DNA of 64,000 bases from Bacteroides sp. (GTDB taxonomy: Bacteria > Bacteroidota > Bacteroidia > Bacteroidales > Muribaculaceae): NCBI GenBank assembly GCA_023665145.1, contig JAMPEM010000001.1, positions 68,598 to 132,597 on the forward strand, given 5' to 3'. Both the position numbers and the translations under genes were made by a program. Below the pieces are notes generated by a model that had not been told where the DNA came from, searched no databases, and saw nothing but the letters and a program-made list of their open reading frames with translations. Each line of letters starts with the position of its first letter. The first letter of the stretch is position 1. Positions 17,508-27,484 of this stretch are shown here, piece by piece.

Positions 17508-18635
17508 ATGAAATTTTCAGACGTCACAGGTAACGATAACATCAAATCAGAATTGACCGCCCTGTCCGATTCCAATCGCTTGCCTCATACAATGATGCTT
17601 ACAGGCCCCAGCGGCATCGGCAAATTGAATATGGCTCTCGCCTTTGCTCAATACATACATTGCGAAAACCCTTCCAATGGTGATTCCTGCGGTAAATGCG
17701 ATGCTTGCAGACAACATTCATCTGTCAATTTTCCCGACCTGCATTTTGTCTACCCTGTTGTCAAAAAAAATTCCAAATCCATATCTTCTGATTATGCACG
17801 AGAATGGCGCGAATTTATCACATCATCCCCTTTTGCATCTTTAAGAGATTGGGGCGATGCTATTGATGCAGGGAATACGGCACCTACAATATATGTTGAT
17901 GAATCCGAGGAAATTATCCGCATAGCCTCCCTTTCATCATATTCTGCCGATTATAAAATATTTATTATCTGGCTGCCCGAAAAAATGCAACCGGCCACCG
18001 CAAACAAACTCCTCAAAATCCTTGAAGAACCTTTCGAGAACACTCTTTTCTTATTGGTATCAGACGAGCCGGCTCTCGTTTTGCCGACAATCCTATCCCG
18101 TGCCCAACGTTTTGAAATGAAACGCCTTGATGAAGATTATATCGCACAATGGCTCGTTTCCAAATATTTCGTCAACGCAGACCTCGCTCAAGAAGCAGCT
18201 CATCTGTCTCAAGGGTCTCCCTCCAAAGCCCTGCAGATTGCCAACAACGACTCTGAGACTTCCGCCCACAGATCCCTTTTTCAAGAAATGATGAGAATGG
18301 CATACTCTTGTAATGGACTGAAACTAAAAAAAATCTCCGAAGACATCGCAGCAATGGGCAGACAAAAAGCACAACGTTTTTTCGATTACTCCCTAAGACA
18401 AATCAGAGAAAACTTTATTGCAAATCTCTCACAACCTCAATTAAATCTCTTCTCATCTGAAGAAGAAGCTTTCAGCAGAAAATTCGCACCATTCATTCAC
18501 GCTCGGAATGTACAGATGCTTGCAGACCTTTTCTCTAAAGCATCTTCAGATATAGCTCGCAATGCCAACGCAAAAATCGTTTGCTTTGACATGATGCTCT
18601 CTTTAATGAAACTCCTCAGAATGTCAAGGCAATAA
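17508..18635 (+). CDS. holB: DNA polymerase III delta' subunit
   Basis: 375-residue AAA+ clamp-loader subunit. Walker A is GPSGIGKLNMALA near residue 33, so Leu takes the place of the usual Thr/Ser, in keeping with the non-hydrolysing delta' role. A zinc module CGKCDACRQ follows near 63. LLKILEEPFENTLFLLVSDE and ILSRAQRFE (the SRx region) are the other diagnostic parts. The C-terminal collar domain is divergent. It heads a rightward unit followed by the nucleotidyltransferase, lipoprotein and beta-barrel genes, with gaps of 49, 28 and 6 bases. Confidence 0.93.
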   Translation: MKFSDVTGNDNIKSELTALSDSNRLPHTMMLTGPSGIGKLNMALAFAQYIHCENPSNGDSCGKCDACRQHSSVNFPDLHFVYPVVKKNSKSISSDYAREWREFITSSPFASLRDWGDAIDAGNTAPTIYVDESEEIIRIASLSSYSADYKIFIIWLPEKMQPATANKLLKILEEPFENTLFLLVSDEPALVLPTILSRAQRFEMKRLDEDYIAQWLVSKYFVNADLAQEAAHLSQGSPSKALQIANNDSETSAHRSLFQEMMRMAYSCNGLKLKKISEDIAAMGRQKAQRFFDYSLRQIRENFIANLSQPQLNLFSSEEEAFSRKFAPFIHARNVQMLADLFSKASSDIARNANAKIVCFDMMLSLMKLLRMSRQ

Positions 18636-18684
18636 CTCCTCCACTCCTATAAACTTTAACAATAACAACATTTATCTCAACGAC

Positions 18685-19584
18685 ATGAAACCTACTCTTT
18701 ATATTCTCGCTGCAGGAATGGGCAGCAGATACGGTGGACTAAAACAACTCGACGGCCTCGGACCCTCCGGTGAAACTATAATGGACTATTCCGTATTCGA
18801 TGCAATTCGTGCCGGTTTCGGGAAAATTGTTTTCGTCATCAGACACGACTTTGAAAAAGATTTCAAAGACAAAATCCTGTCAAAATACGAAGGTCACATT
18901 CCTGTAGAAGTAGTATTCCAAGATCTCAACACTCTTCCGGAAGGTTATTCCGTCCCGGAAGGCAGAACAAAACCATGGGGTACCGGTCACGCTGTACTTA
19001 TGGCTAAAAACACCATAAAAGAGCCATTCGCCGTTATTAATGCCGATGATTATTACGGACCTGAAACATTTCAAATCCTGCATGATTTCCTCTGCAAAGT
19101 AGATGGAAAAAAGAATCAATATGGAATGGTAGGATTCAAAATTGAAAACACTCTTTCAGAAAACGGTGGTGTTTCAAGAGGTCTTTGCCATGTCTCGGAT
19201 GAAGGCTTCCTTACCGACGTAAATGAATGTCATAACATCCGAAAAGAAGACGGCAAACTTCTCCAGACAGCAGATGGCAAGGAGATTCCATTCCCCGAAG
19301 GAGCAAGCGTATCCATGAATGTTTGGGGATTCACTCCCGACTATTTCGATTACTCAGAAAAAGCCTTTATCAAATTCCTTGACAATAACATCGACCACAT
19401 GAAAGGTGAATTTTACATCCCGACAGTAGTCAACGATCTTATTAATGATGGAACAATCACCCTGAAAGTGATGCAAACACCATCTAAATGGTTTGGAGTG
19501 ACTTATGCTGCTGATCGCCAAGCCACTGTCGACCAATTCGCTAACCTTGTCAAGGAAGGTGTTTATCCCAATAAACTATTTTAA
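18685..19584 (+). CDS. sugar-nucleotidyltransferase-family protein
   Basis: 299 residues of the NTP_transferase fold. LAAGMGSRYGGLKQLDGLGP is the nucleotide-binding signature at the N-terminus; NADDYYGPETF holds the metal-binding Asp region; GEFYIPTVVNDLI is typical of the Bacteroidetes members. The reaction would be transfer of a nucleotidyl group to a sugar phosphate, but no specific sugar can be assigned; some relatives carry a second kinase domain, absent here. It lies 49 bases after holB and 28 before the lipoprotein, in the same direction. Confidence 0.88.
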   Translation: MKPTLYILAAGMGSRYGGLKQLDGLGPSGETIMDYSVFDAIRAGFGKIVFVIRHDFEKDFKDKILSKYEGHIPVEVVFQDLNTLPEGYSVPEGRTKPWGTGHAVLMAKNTIKEPFAVINADDYYGPETFQILHDFLCKVDGKKNQYGMVGFKIENTLSENGGVSRGLCHVSDEGFLTDVNECHNIRKEDGKLLQTADGKEIPFPEGASVSMNVWGFTPDYFDYSEKAFIKFLDNNIDHMKGEFYIPTVVNDLINDGTITLKVMQTPSKWFGVTYAADRQATVDQFANLVKEGVYPNKLF

Positions 19585-19612
19585 AAACATTTCACCCCAA
19601 TACTAAATTAGC

Positions 19613-21412
19613 ATGAATAAAAATCTAATCCTATCAGTCTCCGCATTATCGACTGCAATGCTATTCACAGCTTGTATCGACAATGCTTATGACCTTTCGG
19701 ACATTGACACAACTTCACGAATCAATGTCAACAATCTTGTCATCCCGGTTAATATCGACAAAATTACCCTTGATGACATTATCACTTTCGATGAAACAAG
19801 CAAAATCCAACCCGTCACCATTGACGGACAACAATTCTATGCCCTCACCGAAACAGGTTCCTTCGAGTCTGATCCAATTGAAATCAACAAGGTAATAGCG
19901 AATAAACCTTCACTACCTTCCACTACAGAGACACTCGACAGAACAACTATGCCACAATTCAAATCCCGTAGAGCTCCCTCTAACTTTGCCGTCTCGTATA
20001 AAATCACTGAAATGGGCGACATATTCTCCTATGAGGCTCACGGAATCGACAAAGCTATCAAAGAACTCACAAGTGCCAAAGTTAACAACATAACTTTCGG
20101 AATTACTGTTACAGCTCAGAACTTGGCATCCGTTGTAGAACAATCATACTTCTCGAATATTGTTATCCAACTTCCCAAAGGACTCTCCGGAAATCCCTCC
20201 TCAGGAACTTACAATCCCAAAAACGGACAATGGACAATACCATATCTCAATATTAACGGAACATCTACCGGAATCTCCTTTATCGCAAATGCCATTGACT
20301 TGTCTGCCAACGATTGTATTCTTGACCCCGAAGCAGCCACTTTCTCCCTCACCGGAGCATTCAAAATTCTTAACGGTGTCATTACTCTTGAACCGAAGAT
20401 CAAAGGTGGCGTGCCCGAAACTCTTCCTTCATCAATATCTTTCCGTGCAGATTATAACATGTCTAACCTCGAAATCGAAGCACTCTCAGGTACTATTGAA
20501 TACGATTTCGACGGACTCAACATCAATCCGGTTAATCTTACCGACATTCCGGATTTCCTATCATGCGAAGGCACCAACATTCTTCTGGCCAACCCACAGA
20601 TTTACTTGAATCTCAACAACCCTCTCGCCCAATATAAACTAACAGCCAATACAGGACTTACCCTTACAGCTAAACGTCCCGTTGCTCCCGAAGGTCTTAA
20701 GTCTCTTAGCTACTCACTTGACTCTCCCATAGTCATTGACTATTCCGGTGGTGCCAACGCTTCACATCAATTCGTTCTCGCTCCTTCCAACCTCAACTTA
20801 AACGTACCGGAAGGTTATAACAAAAACAATCTCAACTTCACTCCCTTCACACAACTTTCTGATGTTCTTGCCGTTCCCGCAAACAATACAGGATACACAG
20901 AACTTCCGGAGACTATTGAAATCAATCTCTCCGATGCCAAAGTACCCCGCCAAAAAGTAGAAGATTTCGAACTCGGTGTGAAACTACAACCCGTAGTTGG
21001 TTCTTACGACCTTATTGCACCACTGGCGCTTAAAGAAGGATCCCTCATTATTTATAGCGAAACGGAAGACGGTTGGAACGACGAAGATGTTGATGCTATC
21101 ACTATCGAAGCACTAACCCTAACAGCAACCGCTGACAACGCTACTCCTCTCGATGCCGAGCTTGTAGCTTATCCCATTGATGTAGAGGGAAATCGTATCA
21201 AGAATGTTAAAATAACCTCCAACATCCTTAAAGCCAACACCACAGGTACTCCAATTGAAATAACTCTCGAAGGCGTCGTACAACACCTCGACGGTGTCAC
21301 TTTCGAAGCCAGAATACGTCCCGGTGATGACAAGGCACTCTCTCCACTGCAGACAATCACTCTGCACAACATTAGAGCTAAAGTTTCAGGTTATTACACT
21401 AAAAAATTCTAA
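19613..21412 (+). CDS. large outer-membrane lipoprotein, partner of the next gene
   Basis: 599 residues with a lipobox ending at Cys21 (MLFTAC). The rest is beta-rich, with repeated 120-150-residue segments that pair aliphatic strands with Asn/Thr loops (for example ITVTAQNLASVVEQSYFSNI). I do not recognise a catalytic motif. It ends 6 bases before the beta-barrel gene, so the two are almost surely co-translated and may form one outer-membrane assembly. Function is unknown. Confidence 0.75.
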   Translation: MNKNLILSVSALSTAMLFTACIDNAYDLSDIDTTSRINVNNLVIPVNIDKITLDDIITFDETSKIQPVTIDGQQFYALTETGSFESDPIEINKVIANKPSLPSTTETLDRTTMPQFKSRRAPSNFAVSYKITEMGDIFSYEAHGIDKAIKELTSAKVNNITFGITVTAQNLASVVEQSYFSNIVIQLPKGLSGNPSSGTYNPKNGQWTIPYLNINGTSTGISFIANAIDLSANDCILDPEAATFSLTGAFKILNGVITLEPKIKGGVPETLPSSISFRADYNMSNLEIEALSGTIEYDFDGLNINPVNLTDIPDFLSCEGTNILLANPQIYLNLNNPLAQYKLTANTGLTLTAKRPVAPEGLKSLSYSLDSPIVIDYSGGANASHQFVLAPSNLNLNVPEGYNKNNLNFTPFTQLSDVLAVPANNTGYTELPETIEINLSDAKVPRQKVEDFELGVKLQPVVGSYDLIAPLALKEGSLIIYSETEDGWNDEDVDAITIEALTLTATADNATPLDAELVAYPIDVEGNRIKNVKITSNILKANTTGTPIEITLEGVVQHLDGVTFEARIRPGDDKALSPLQTITLHNIRAKVSGYYTKKF

Positions 21413-21418
21413 CAGTCC

Positions 21419-22798
21419 ATGAATTCTAAATACATTAAATCACTCGCCGCTTTACTGGCACTGACGCCTCTCGCGCTTTCCGCCCAGAATACATATTCCG
21501 GATATTTCCTGGACAATTACGATTACAGATATCAGATGAATCCGTCTTACGGCAATGATCAAAATTTTGTATCTTTCCCTGTGATCGGTAATCTCAACAC
21601 AAGAGTCAGCGGTACGCTCCATCTTAAATCCGTCATTTACGACGTTAACGGCAAAACGTGCCTCTTCACCAACCCGGCAATTGATGCCGCTGATGCTATG
21701 AGCAAATTTAAAGACAATAACCGCATTGACCTTGGAGTCAAGGTGCCTATAATGAGTGCCGGATTCAAATCCTGGGGCGGTTACAACACCGTTTCTATCA
21801 ACGCAAATGTCAACGTCGGTGCAAATGTCCCCAAATCCATCCTTTCACTCGCTAAAGAAGGTGTCTCCAACAACACTTACGACATCTCCGACTTTAAAGC
21901 TCATGGCATAGGTTACGGTGAAATTGCTCTCGGTCACTCTCGCGACATCAAGCAAGTACCCGGACTCCGCGTTGGTGCCACTGTTAAATTCCTCATTGGT
22001 ATCGCTAATGTAGATGCAAAATTCAATAAAGCAAACCTCTCTCTTGGAGAAAATGATTGGAATGCTGTCACTAACGCCGAAGTTAAAGCTAACATCGGCG
22101 GTTGGCAATACGAAACAGATTATGACAAAAACTCTAAAAGAGATTATGTCTCCGGTGTAAACCTTGACGGTGACGGAAGTATCGGGCCTAACGGTTTCGG
22201 TGTTGCATTCGATTTCGGTGCTGAATACCAATGGAACGACTTCAAATTCTCGTTCGCAGCACTCGACCTCGGCTTCATCAATTTCTCAAAAACCCAGATA
22301 GCTTCTACTGAAGGTGACCGCACTTTCAATACTGATGCTTATATCTTCAATGCAAATGGCGATGCCGAAAACTCTTTCAAAAACGAATGGAAAAGAATGC
22401 GCACAGGTCTCTCAGAGCTTTATCAACTCTCTGATCTCGGTGAGCAAGGATCTTTGACTCAAGGACTCGGTGCCACTCTTAACTTCGGTATCGACTATGC
22501 TCTCCCCTATTACAGAAAGCTACATTTCGGTCTGCTGAACTCTACAAGAATCAACGGGCCTTACTCATGGACACAATTCCGTCTTTCTGCAAATATCGCT
22601 CCCGTCAAAGCATTCTCCGCTGACGTCAACGTCGCTACAGGCACCTTCGGTTCCTCTTTCGGATGGATGCTCAACGTACATACCACCGGCTTCAATTTCT
22701 TTGTCGGTATGGACCACACCGTAGGCAAACTTGCAAAACAATTTGTACCTCTGAGCAGCAACGCTGAATTTGCTTTGGGTATTAACTTCCCATTCTAA
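21419..22798 (+). CDS. outer-membrane beta-barrel protein, DUF5723-like
   Basis: 459 residues with signal peptide (MNSKYIKSLAALLALTPLAL..., cleavage after SAQ at about 22). Many alternating strands end in aromatic residues, and the last strand is FALGINFPF, an outer-membrane insertion signal. The start NTYSGYFLDNYDYRYQMNP resembles DUF5723 proteins of Bacteroidetes. It directly follows the lipoprotein gene (6 bases) and ends at a strong terminator (22818-22857), so it closes the holB transcription unit. Confidence 0.8.
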   Translation: MNSKYIKSLAALLALTPLALSAQNTYSGYFLDNYDYRYQMNPSYGNDQNFVSFPVIGNLNTRVSGTLHLKSVIYDVNGKTCLFTNPAIDAADAMSKFKDNNRIDLGVKVPIMSAGFKSWGGYNTVSINANVNVGANVPKSILSLAKEGVSNNTYDISDFKAHGIGYGEIALGHSRDIKQVPGLRVGATVKFLIGIANVDAKFNKANLSLGENDWNAVTNAEVKANIGGWQYETDYDKNSKRDYVSGVNLDGDGSIGPNGFGVAFDFGAEYQWNDFKFSFAALDLGFINFSKTQIASTEGDRTFNTDAYIFNANGDAENSFKNEWKRMRTGLSELYQLSDLGEQGSLTQGLGATLNFGIDYALPYYRKLHFGLLNSTRINGPYSWTQFRLSANIAPVKAFSADVNVATGTFGSSFGWMLNVHTTGFNFFVGMDHTVGKLAKQFVPLSSNAEFALGINFPF

Positions 22799-22817
22799 TT
22801 TCTTAAAACGAACATCT

Positions 22818-22857
22818 CCGCAGTATGGTATTTAGATTATCATACTGCGGATTTTTC
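22818..22857 (+). terminator. Terminator of the holB-to-barrel unit
   Basis: CCGCAGTATG (22818-22827) pairs with CATACTGCGG (22841-22850), followed by ATTTTTCTT. Confidence 0.85.
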
Positions 22858-22871
22858 TTAACTCTTTTTTC

Positions 22872-23552
22872 ATGAACCTCACTATATTACCTGAATTTTC
22901 TGACCGTATAGACCAATACCGCGTTCTTGTAATCACCGCCAATGTAACAAACTCTGAAACATCTGAGCTGCAAAAAGCTGAAATGAAGCAATTGGCAACA
23001 GAAATTACTTCAAAATATGAAATCGGAGATATCAATAAAATCCCCGCAATCGCAGCTACTCGTTCTGCTTATAAACGCTGTGGCAAAGATCCCAACAGAT
23101 ACAGACCTTCACAAGAACAGCTGATGAGACGAATAGTAAGAGGTCTCGGCCTTTACAATGTTAATGCAATTGTTGATACCGGAAATCAATTCTCCCTTTT
23201 GACCGGATGCTCAATCGGTTGCTTCGATGCCGACAAAATCAAAGGTGACAGTATCACTCTCGGTGTCGGACACGCTGACGAACCATACGAAGGAATCGGA
23301 AGAGGACCACTAAACATCGAAGGTCTGCCCGTTTTCCGCGATGCAACAGGAGGAATAGGAACTCCAACATCCGACAACGAAAGAACAAAAATATCACTCT
23401 CCACCACTCACCTGATTGTCACTATTCATATCTTCGATCAATATGCCGACAAATCAAAAATACTGGATACTTTTACAGACCTTTTTTCAAGATACTGCAA
23501 CGCAGAAATCACAGAAACAATTGAAGCTAAAGTAAACTTTCCCGAAATATAA
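22872..23552 (+). CDS. B3/B4 tRNA-binding-domain protein
   Basis: 226 residues matching the B3/B4 fold found in the beta subunit of phenylalanyl-tRNA synthetase, here as a free-standing protein. Diagnostic parts are IAATRSAYKRCGKDPNRYRPS, with RRIVRGLGLYNVNAIVDTGN and GVGHADEPYEGIGRG. Free B3/B4 proteins may deacylate or bind misacylated tRNA; this is inference. It is the last rightward gene before a 21-bp bidirectional terminator. Confidence 0.85.
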   Translation: MNLTILPEFSDRIDQYRVLVITANVTNSETSELQKAEMKQLATEITSKYEIGDINKIPAIAATRSAYKRCGKDPNRYRPSQEQLMRRIVRGLGLYNVNAIVDTGNQFSLLTGCSIGCFDADKIKGDSITLGVGHADEPYEGIGRGPLNIEGLPVFRDATGGIGTPTSDNERTKISLSTTHLIVTIHIFDQYADKSKILDTFTDLFSRYCNAEITETIEAKVNFPEI

Positions 23553-23601
23553 TTAACATATATCGCGCTGCATATAACACCGACAAACCCTTAACCACCT
23601 A

Positions 23602-23645
23602 TAATAAATGATGGATTTCTTACATAAGAAATCCATCATTTATTA
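23602..23645. terminator. Bidirectional terminator, 21-bp perfect arms
   Basis: TAATAAATGATGGATTTCTT and its exact complement flank a 2-base centre (arms 23602-23622 and 23625-23645). It separates the convergent B3/B4 and ffh genes. Confidence 0.85.
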
Positions 23646-23677
23646 TATTTTACTATTATATTTTACCTCAAAAATTC

Positions 23678-25018
23678 TCAGCGACGTCCACGGCGTGCCT
23701 GCTTCATCTGCTTCATCATCATAGCAGGATTCTTCATCTTGGAGACCTGACGCATCATTTGACGTGTCGTTTCAAACTGCTTTATAAAACGATTAACCTC
23801 TACCTCCGTTCTTCCACATCCCTTGGCAATACGTTTACGACGACTCGCATTAAGACATTCAGGATGCTCACGTTCATAAGGAGTCATTGATCCAATTATG
23901 GCCTCTATCTGAACAAAAGCACTGTCATCAATATCAACATCCTTGATAGCCTTTCCAAGACCCGGTATCATTGATGCAATATTCTTGATGCTACCCATGC
24001 TTTGAATCTTCTTCATCTGCGACAAGAAGTCATTGAAATCAAATTTATTCTTTTCAATCTTCTTCTTAATATCCTCAGCCTCCTTTTCATCAATGAGATC
24101 CTGAACCTTCTTGGCTATACCGATAATGTCACCATTACCAATTATTCGGCTCGCCATTCCCTGTGGATTAAACTCTTGAATATCTTCAAGCTTCTCACCC
24201 ACACCTACAAGCTTTATCGGCTTCTTTACTACACTGCGAATCGACAACGCAGCTCCACCTCGGGTATCACCATCAAGCTTGGTCATCACAACACCGTCAA
24301 AGTCAAGTCGATCATTGAACGCCTTGGCTGTATTGACCGCATCTTGACCTGTCATGGCATCCACTACAAACAACGTCTCATCCGGATGCAACGTCTCCTT
24401 CAATGAAGCTATCTCATCCATCATCATCTCATCGACCGCAAGACGTCCGGCAGTGTCGACTATCACAATGTCATTATGATTTTCTTTGGCATATTTTACA
24501 GCATTCTGCGCTATCTCTACAGGATTCTTGTTTTCCTCTTCACTATATACAGGCACATCTATTTGTGCGCCAAGCACCTGAAGCTGCTCTATGGCTGCCG
24601 GACGATACACGTCGCATGCTACGAGCAACGGATGACGACCTTTCGATTTGAAACGCTTAGCCAATTTACCGGAAAACGTCGTCTTTCCCGACCCCTGCAA
24701 TCCCGACATCAATATGATGGACGGCTTGGATATCAGATTCAACGGCGCCTCTTCCTCGCCCATAAGCTCGGTAAGCTCATTAAAGACGATATTTAACATC
24801 AACTCTTTAGGCTTAACGGCCGTCAAAACATTCTGTCCAAGTGCCTTCTCTTTTACATTATTAGTAAAATCCTTGGCTATCTTATAATTGACATCCGCTT
24901 CCAACAATGCTTTGCGAACATCCTTGAGGGTAGCCGCCACATTGATTTCTGTTATCTTACCCTCTCCCTTTAGTACTTTAAATGAGCGTTCAAGACGCTC
25001 GGTTAATGATTCAAACAT
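23678..25018 (-). CDS. ffh: signal recognition particle protein Ffh
   Basis: 446-residue GTPase that binds signal sequences of nascent membrane proteins and 4.5S RNA. The N domain begins MFESLTERLERSF. G1 is GLQGSGKTTFSGKLA near 108, G3 is DTAGRLAVDE, G4 is TKLDGDTRGGAA. The methionine-rich M domain fills the C-terminus and ends KQMKQARRGRR. Length is normal. It is leftward and 58 bases downstream of panD. The matching 4.5S RNA gene is not obvious in this window. Confidence 0.98.
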   Translation of the reverse strand: MFESLTERLERSFKVLKGEGKITEINVAATLKDVRKALLEADVNYKIAKDFTNNVKEKALGQNVLTAVKPKELMLNIVFNELTELMGEEEAPLNLISKPSIILMSGLQGSGKTTFSGKLAKRFKSKGRHPLLVACDVYRPAAIEQLQVLGAQIDVPVYSEEENKNPVEIAQNAVKYAKENHNDIVIVDTAGRLAVDEMMMDEIASLKETLHPDETLFVVDAMTGQDAVNTAKAFNDRLDFDGVVMTKLDGDTRGGAALSIRSVVKKPIKLVGVGEKLEDIQEFNPQGMASRIIGNGDIIGIAKKVQDLIDEKEAEDIKKKIEKNKFDFNDFLSQMKKIQSMGSIKNIASMIPGLGKAIKDVDIDDSAFVQIEAIIGSMTPYEREHPECLNASRRKRIAKGCGRTEVEVNRFIKQFETTRQMMRQVSKMKNPAMMMKQMKQARRGRR

Positions 25019-25076
25019 ATTTCTCCTCCTTCATTTTATCCCCCCGGATTCATCCACATATACCCGGACACTCTTT

Positions 25077-25427
25077 CTACTTCAATTTGTTAGTCTGTGT
25101 GTCGGGAAAAACTACCTTCGGCTTATGATCTTTAGCCTCTTCCGGCGTCATCATAGCATAACTCATTATTATAACGACATCACCGGGCTGAGCCTTACGC
25201 GCTGCAGCTCCATTAAGACACACAACTCCGCTACCCGGCTCCCCGGCTATGGTATACGTATCGAAACGCTCGCCATTGTTATTATTTACTATGTAGACTC
25301 GCTCCCCGGGTAAAATTCCGGCTGCCTCGAGAAGAAGTGAGTCCACCGTGATGCTGCCGATGTAGTTAAGATTCGCCTCAGTCACCTTGACCCGGTGAAT
25401 CTTCGATTTCATCATTTCAATATACAT
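25077..25427 (-). CDS. panD: aspartate 1-decarboxylase precursor
   Basis: 116 residues. The pyruvoyl enzyme makes beta-alanine from L-aspartate for pantothenate synthesis. The self-cleavage site Gly-Ser is in YIGSITVDS near residue 25, and the proenzyme has the usual Lys and Tyr residues ([31 protein letters not shown]). The gene lies 5 bases after panC in the same direction, so substrate-supplying and condensing enzymes are co-expressed. Confidence 0.97.
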   Translation of the reverse strand: MYIEMMKSKIHRVKVTEANLNYIGSITVDSLLLEAAGILPGERVYIVNNNNGERFDTYTIAGEPGSGVVCLNGAAARKAQPGDVVIIMSYAMMTPEEAKDHKPKVVFPDTQTNKLK

Positions 25428-25432
25428 ATCAC

Positions 25433-26281
25433 TTATTTATATCTGATATTGTCTATGAGTCTTACCTTGCCGCAATATACCGTGATGCACCCTACTATAT
25501 CATCACTTTGCTCCCAATCAGTCACCCTCCGAAGAGTTTTGCCGTCCACAATCTCAAAATATTCCACCTCACAGTGCGGAATAGCATTGATTCGCTCCAC
25601 TACAGTGTCATGTGTAGCCTGTACAGTATGATCACGCGAATAATCAACACTGTAAGCTAAAGCTTCATGAATACCGGGAGCTACTTCTCTCTCTTGCGGC
25701 AAAAGCAAAGCATTGCGGCTTGAAAGCGCAAGCCCGTCATCCTCACGAAGTATCGGACATGCCACGATTTCAACATCTATCCCCTCCGTCTCTATCATAC
25801 GACGTATTACGGCTATCTGCTGAAAATCTTTCTCCCCAAAATATGCTTTATCCGGAGAAACCATCCTCAAAAGCTTACTTACAATCTGTGCGACACCTTG
25901 AAAATGACCCGGACGATATTTACCCTCCATCACTTCTGCGACTTCTCCCAAATCAAAAACATGGGATTCATCGCCACCTTTAGGATAAATCTCTTCAACA
26001 GACGGGGCAAATACTGCAGTCACACCATTTGACTCCAACATACGGAAATCATCCTCTTCCTTGCGCGGATAAGTGGCTAAATCCGTAGGATTGTTAAACT
26101 GGGTCGGATTGACAAAAACACTTGCCACCACAACATCATTCTCAGACACCGCTCTCTTCACAAGCGATATATGCCCGGCATGCAATGCTCCCATCGTGGG
26201 GACAAGACCCACCCTCAGCCCCTCCTTCCGGGCATTTTTAGTAAAGTCTTCTAATTCTTTGACTTTTCTTATTATTTTCAT
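25433..26281 (-). CDS. panC: pantothenate synthetase
   Basis: Condenses pantoate and beta-alanine using ATP. The HIGH-type motif is [30 protein letters not shown] is the family core, and LALSSRN closes the active site. From ATG 26281 ([12 protein letters not shown]) it has 282 residues; two earlier in-frame ATGs (to 26293) would add four. A promoter -7 element lies at 26391-26398. It is followed at once by panD. Confidence 0.97.
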   Translation of the reverse strand: MKIIRKVKELEDFTKNARKEGLRVGLVPTMGALHAGHISLVKRAVSENDVVVASVFVNPTQFNNPTDLATYPRKEEDDFRMLESNGVTAVFAPSVEEIYPKGGDESHVFDLGEVAEVMEGKYRPGHFQGVAQIVSKLLRMVSPDKAYFGEKDFQQIAVIRRMIETEGIDVEIVACPILREDDGLALSSRNALLLPQEREVAPGIHEALAYSVDYSRDHTVQATHDTVVERINAIPHCEVEYFEIVDGKTLRRVTDWEQSDDIVGCITVYCGKVRLIDNIRYK

Positions 26282-26390
26282 CTTTTTCATCATTACATCT
26301 CCACCTGATGTGCTCCCTCATCTGCTCTAATTATTCAGATTATCCCACAAGAGAAGGCACTCCAGTCGCGGACTGTTGTGAATCAGACTG

Positions 26391-26398
26391 CAAAATTA
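26391..26398 (-). promoter_or_regulatory. panC-panD -7 element
   Basis: TAATTTTG on the minus strand, followed by CAGT. No TTG is found 20 bases upstream, so the -33 half is weak. The leader would be about 95 nt. Confidence 0.5.
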
Positions 26399-26559
26399 AT
26401 TATTTATTCCAATATTCATATCACATTCCTAAAAAAAAAATCTCCACAATCACCCTTTTTTATTTCTTTTCTTCATTTAAACCCTCTCCTCTTACACTTT
26501 CTCTCACGCAGTTTTACAAAAAAGAGACCTTTTATAATGTTTATCTCACAAAAAAATTG

Positions 26560-26567
26560 TAACTTTG
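26560..26567 (+). promoter_or_regulatory. -7 element of the GT5-domain gene
   Basis: TAACTTTG then CA. The start near 26572 rules out the more upstream start codon at 26565 and supports ATG 26595. The -33 half is not clear. Confidence 0.6.
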
Positions 26568-26594
26568 CACATCAATCCCTCTCCTACCTTTATT

Positions 26595-27410
26595 ATGCCG
26601 AAAAAACGTATCCTTTATATCTCGCAGGAGATAGCACCTTACTCCCCCTCTTCACCTACAGCCGTCCTCGGAAAAGCAATCCCTTCTGCTATCCACGGCC
26701 GCACTTGCGAGGTGCGTACTTTTATGCCTAAATACGGTGCCGTAAACGAACGTCGCAATCAGCTGCACGAGGTCATCAGACTCTCCGGAATGAACATCAT
26801 CATAGATGACAATGATCATCCGCTAATTCTCAAAGTTGCCTCTCTGCAACCCAATCGAATTCAAGTATATTTCATTGACAATGATGACTATTTCCAGAAA
26901 CTTGAAGACGATATAGACATAGTGGGAAGCAATCGCACTGACAATGACGAAAGAGCCATTTTCTTCGCACACGGCACCGTCGAAACAGTAAAAAAACTTC
27001 GTTGGGAACCCGACATCATTCAATGCTCCGGTTGGATTACAGCCCTCAATCCGCTTTATATCCATCACCTCCTCTCTAATGATCCGGCATTTACCAAAAC
27101 AAAAGTAATATACTCCCCTCTTAACGACAAAATTCAAGCCCCGCTTAACCCCGAAATCTTTCGCAAACTACGAGAAGACGGAATTCCGGCAAAAGACTTG
27201 GCTCCATTCAAAGATATGACGCCCGATACCGATATGCTTCATAAAATGGCTATCCAATACTCCGACGCCGTAATCTTTACCCAAGAACCGAATGAGGATA
27301 TGTTGGAGTTTGTAAAACAAAGAGGCATCCCATTTGCAACAATACCATTGGAATCAACCGACGCCAAGCCTTATACAGACTTCTACGAGTTGATAACAAC
27401 CGACATATAA
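26595..27410 (+). CDS. starch/glycogen synthase catalytic-domain protein, short form
   Basis: 271 residues from ATG 26595 (MPKKRILYISQEIAPYSPSS). It matches only the N-terminal Rossmann half of GT5 glycogen synthases, with IIQCSGWITALNPLYIHHL and KTKVIYSPLNDKI. The C-terminal GT1-like half, about 200 residues, is absent. A short form next to panC is also seen in other Bacteroidales as I recall, so it is not a recent truncation. Without the second half, activity alone is doubtful. DUF4270 follows 74 bases later. Confidence 0.8.
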   Translation: MPKKRILYISQEIAPYSPSSPTAVLGKAIPSAIHGRTCEVRTFMPKYGAVNERRNQLHEVIRLSGMNIIIDDNDHPLILKVASLQPNRIQVYFIDNDDYFQKLEDDIDIVGSNRTDNDERAIFFAHGTVETVKKLRWEPDIIQCSGWITALNPLYIHHLLSNDPAFTKTKVIYSPLNDKIQAPLNPEIFRKLREDGIPAKDLAPFKDMTPDTDMLHKMAIQYSDAVIFTQEPNEDMLEFVKQRGIPFATIPLESTDAKPYTDFYELITTDI

Positions 27411-27484
27411 AACGAACTGCCACCATCCGCCGCTTAAGCGGCAATAATCCAATCTGTGGTATCACATTTCAGTAGATTTAAGAT

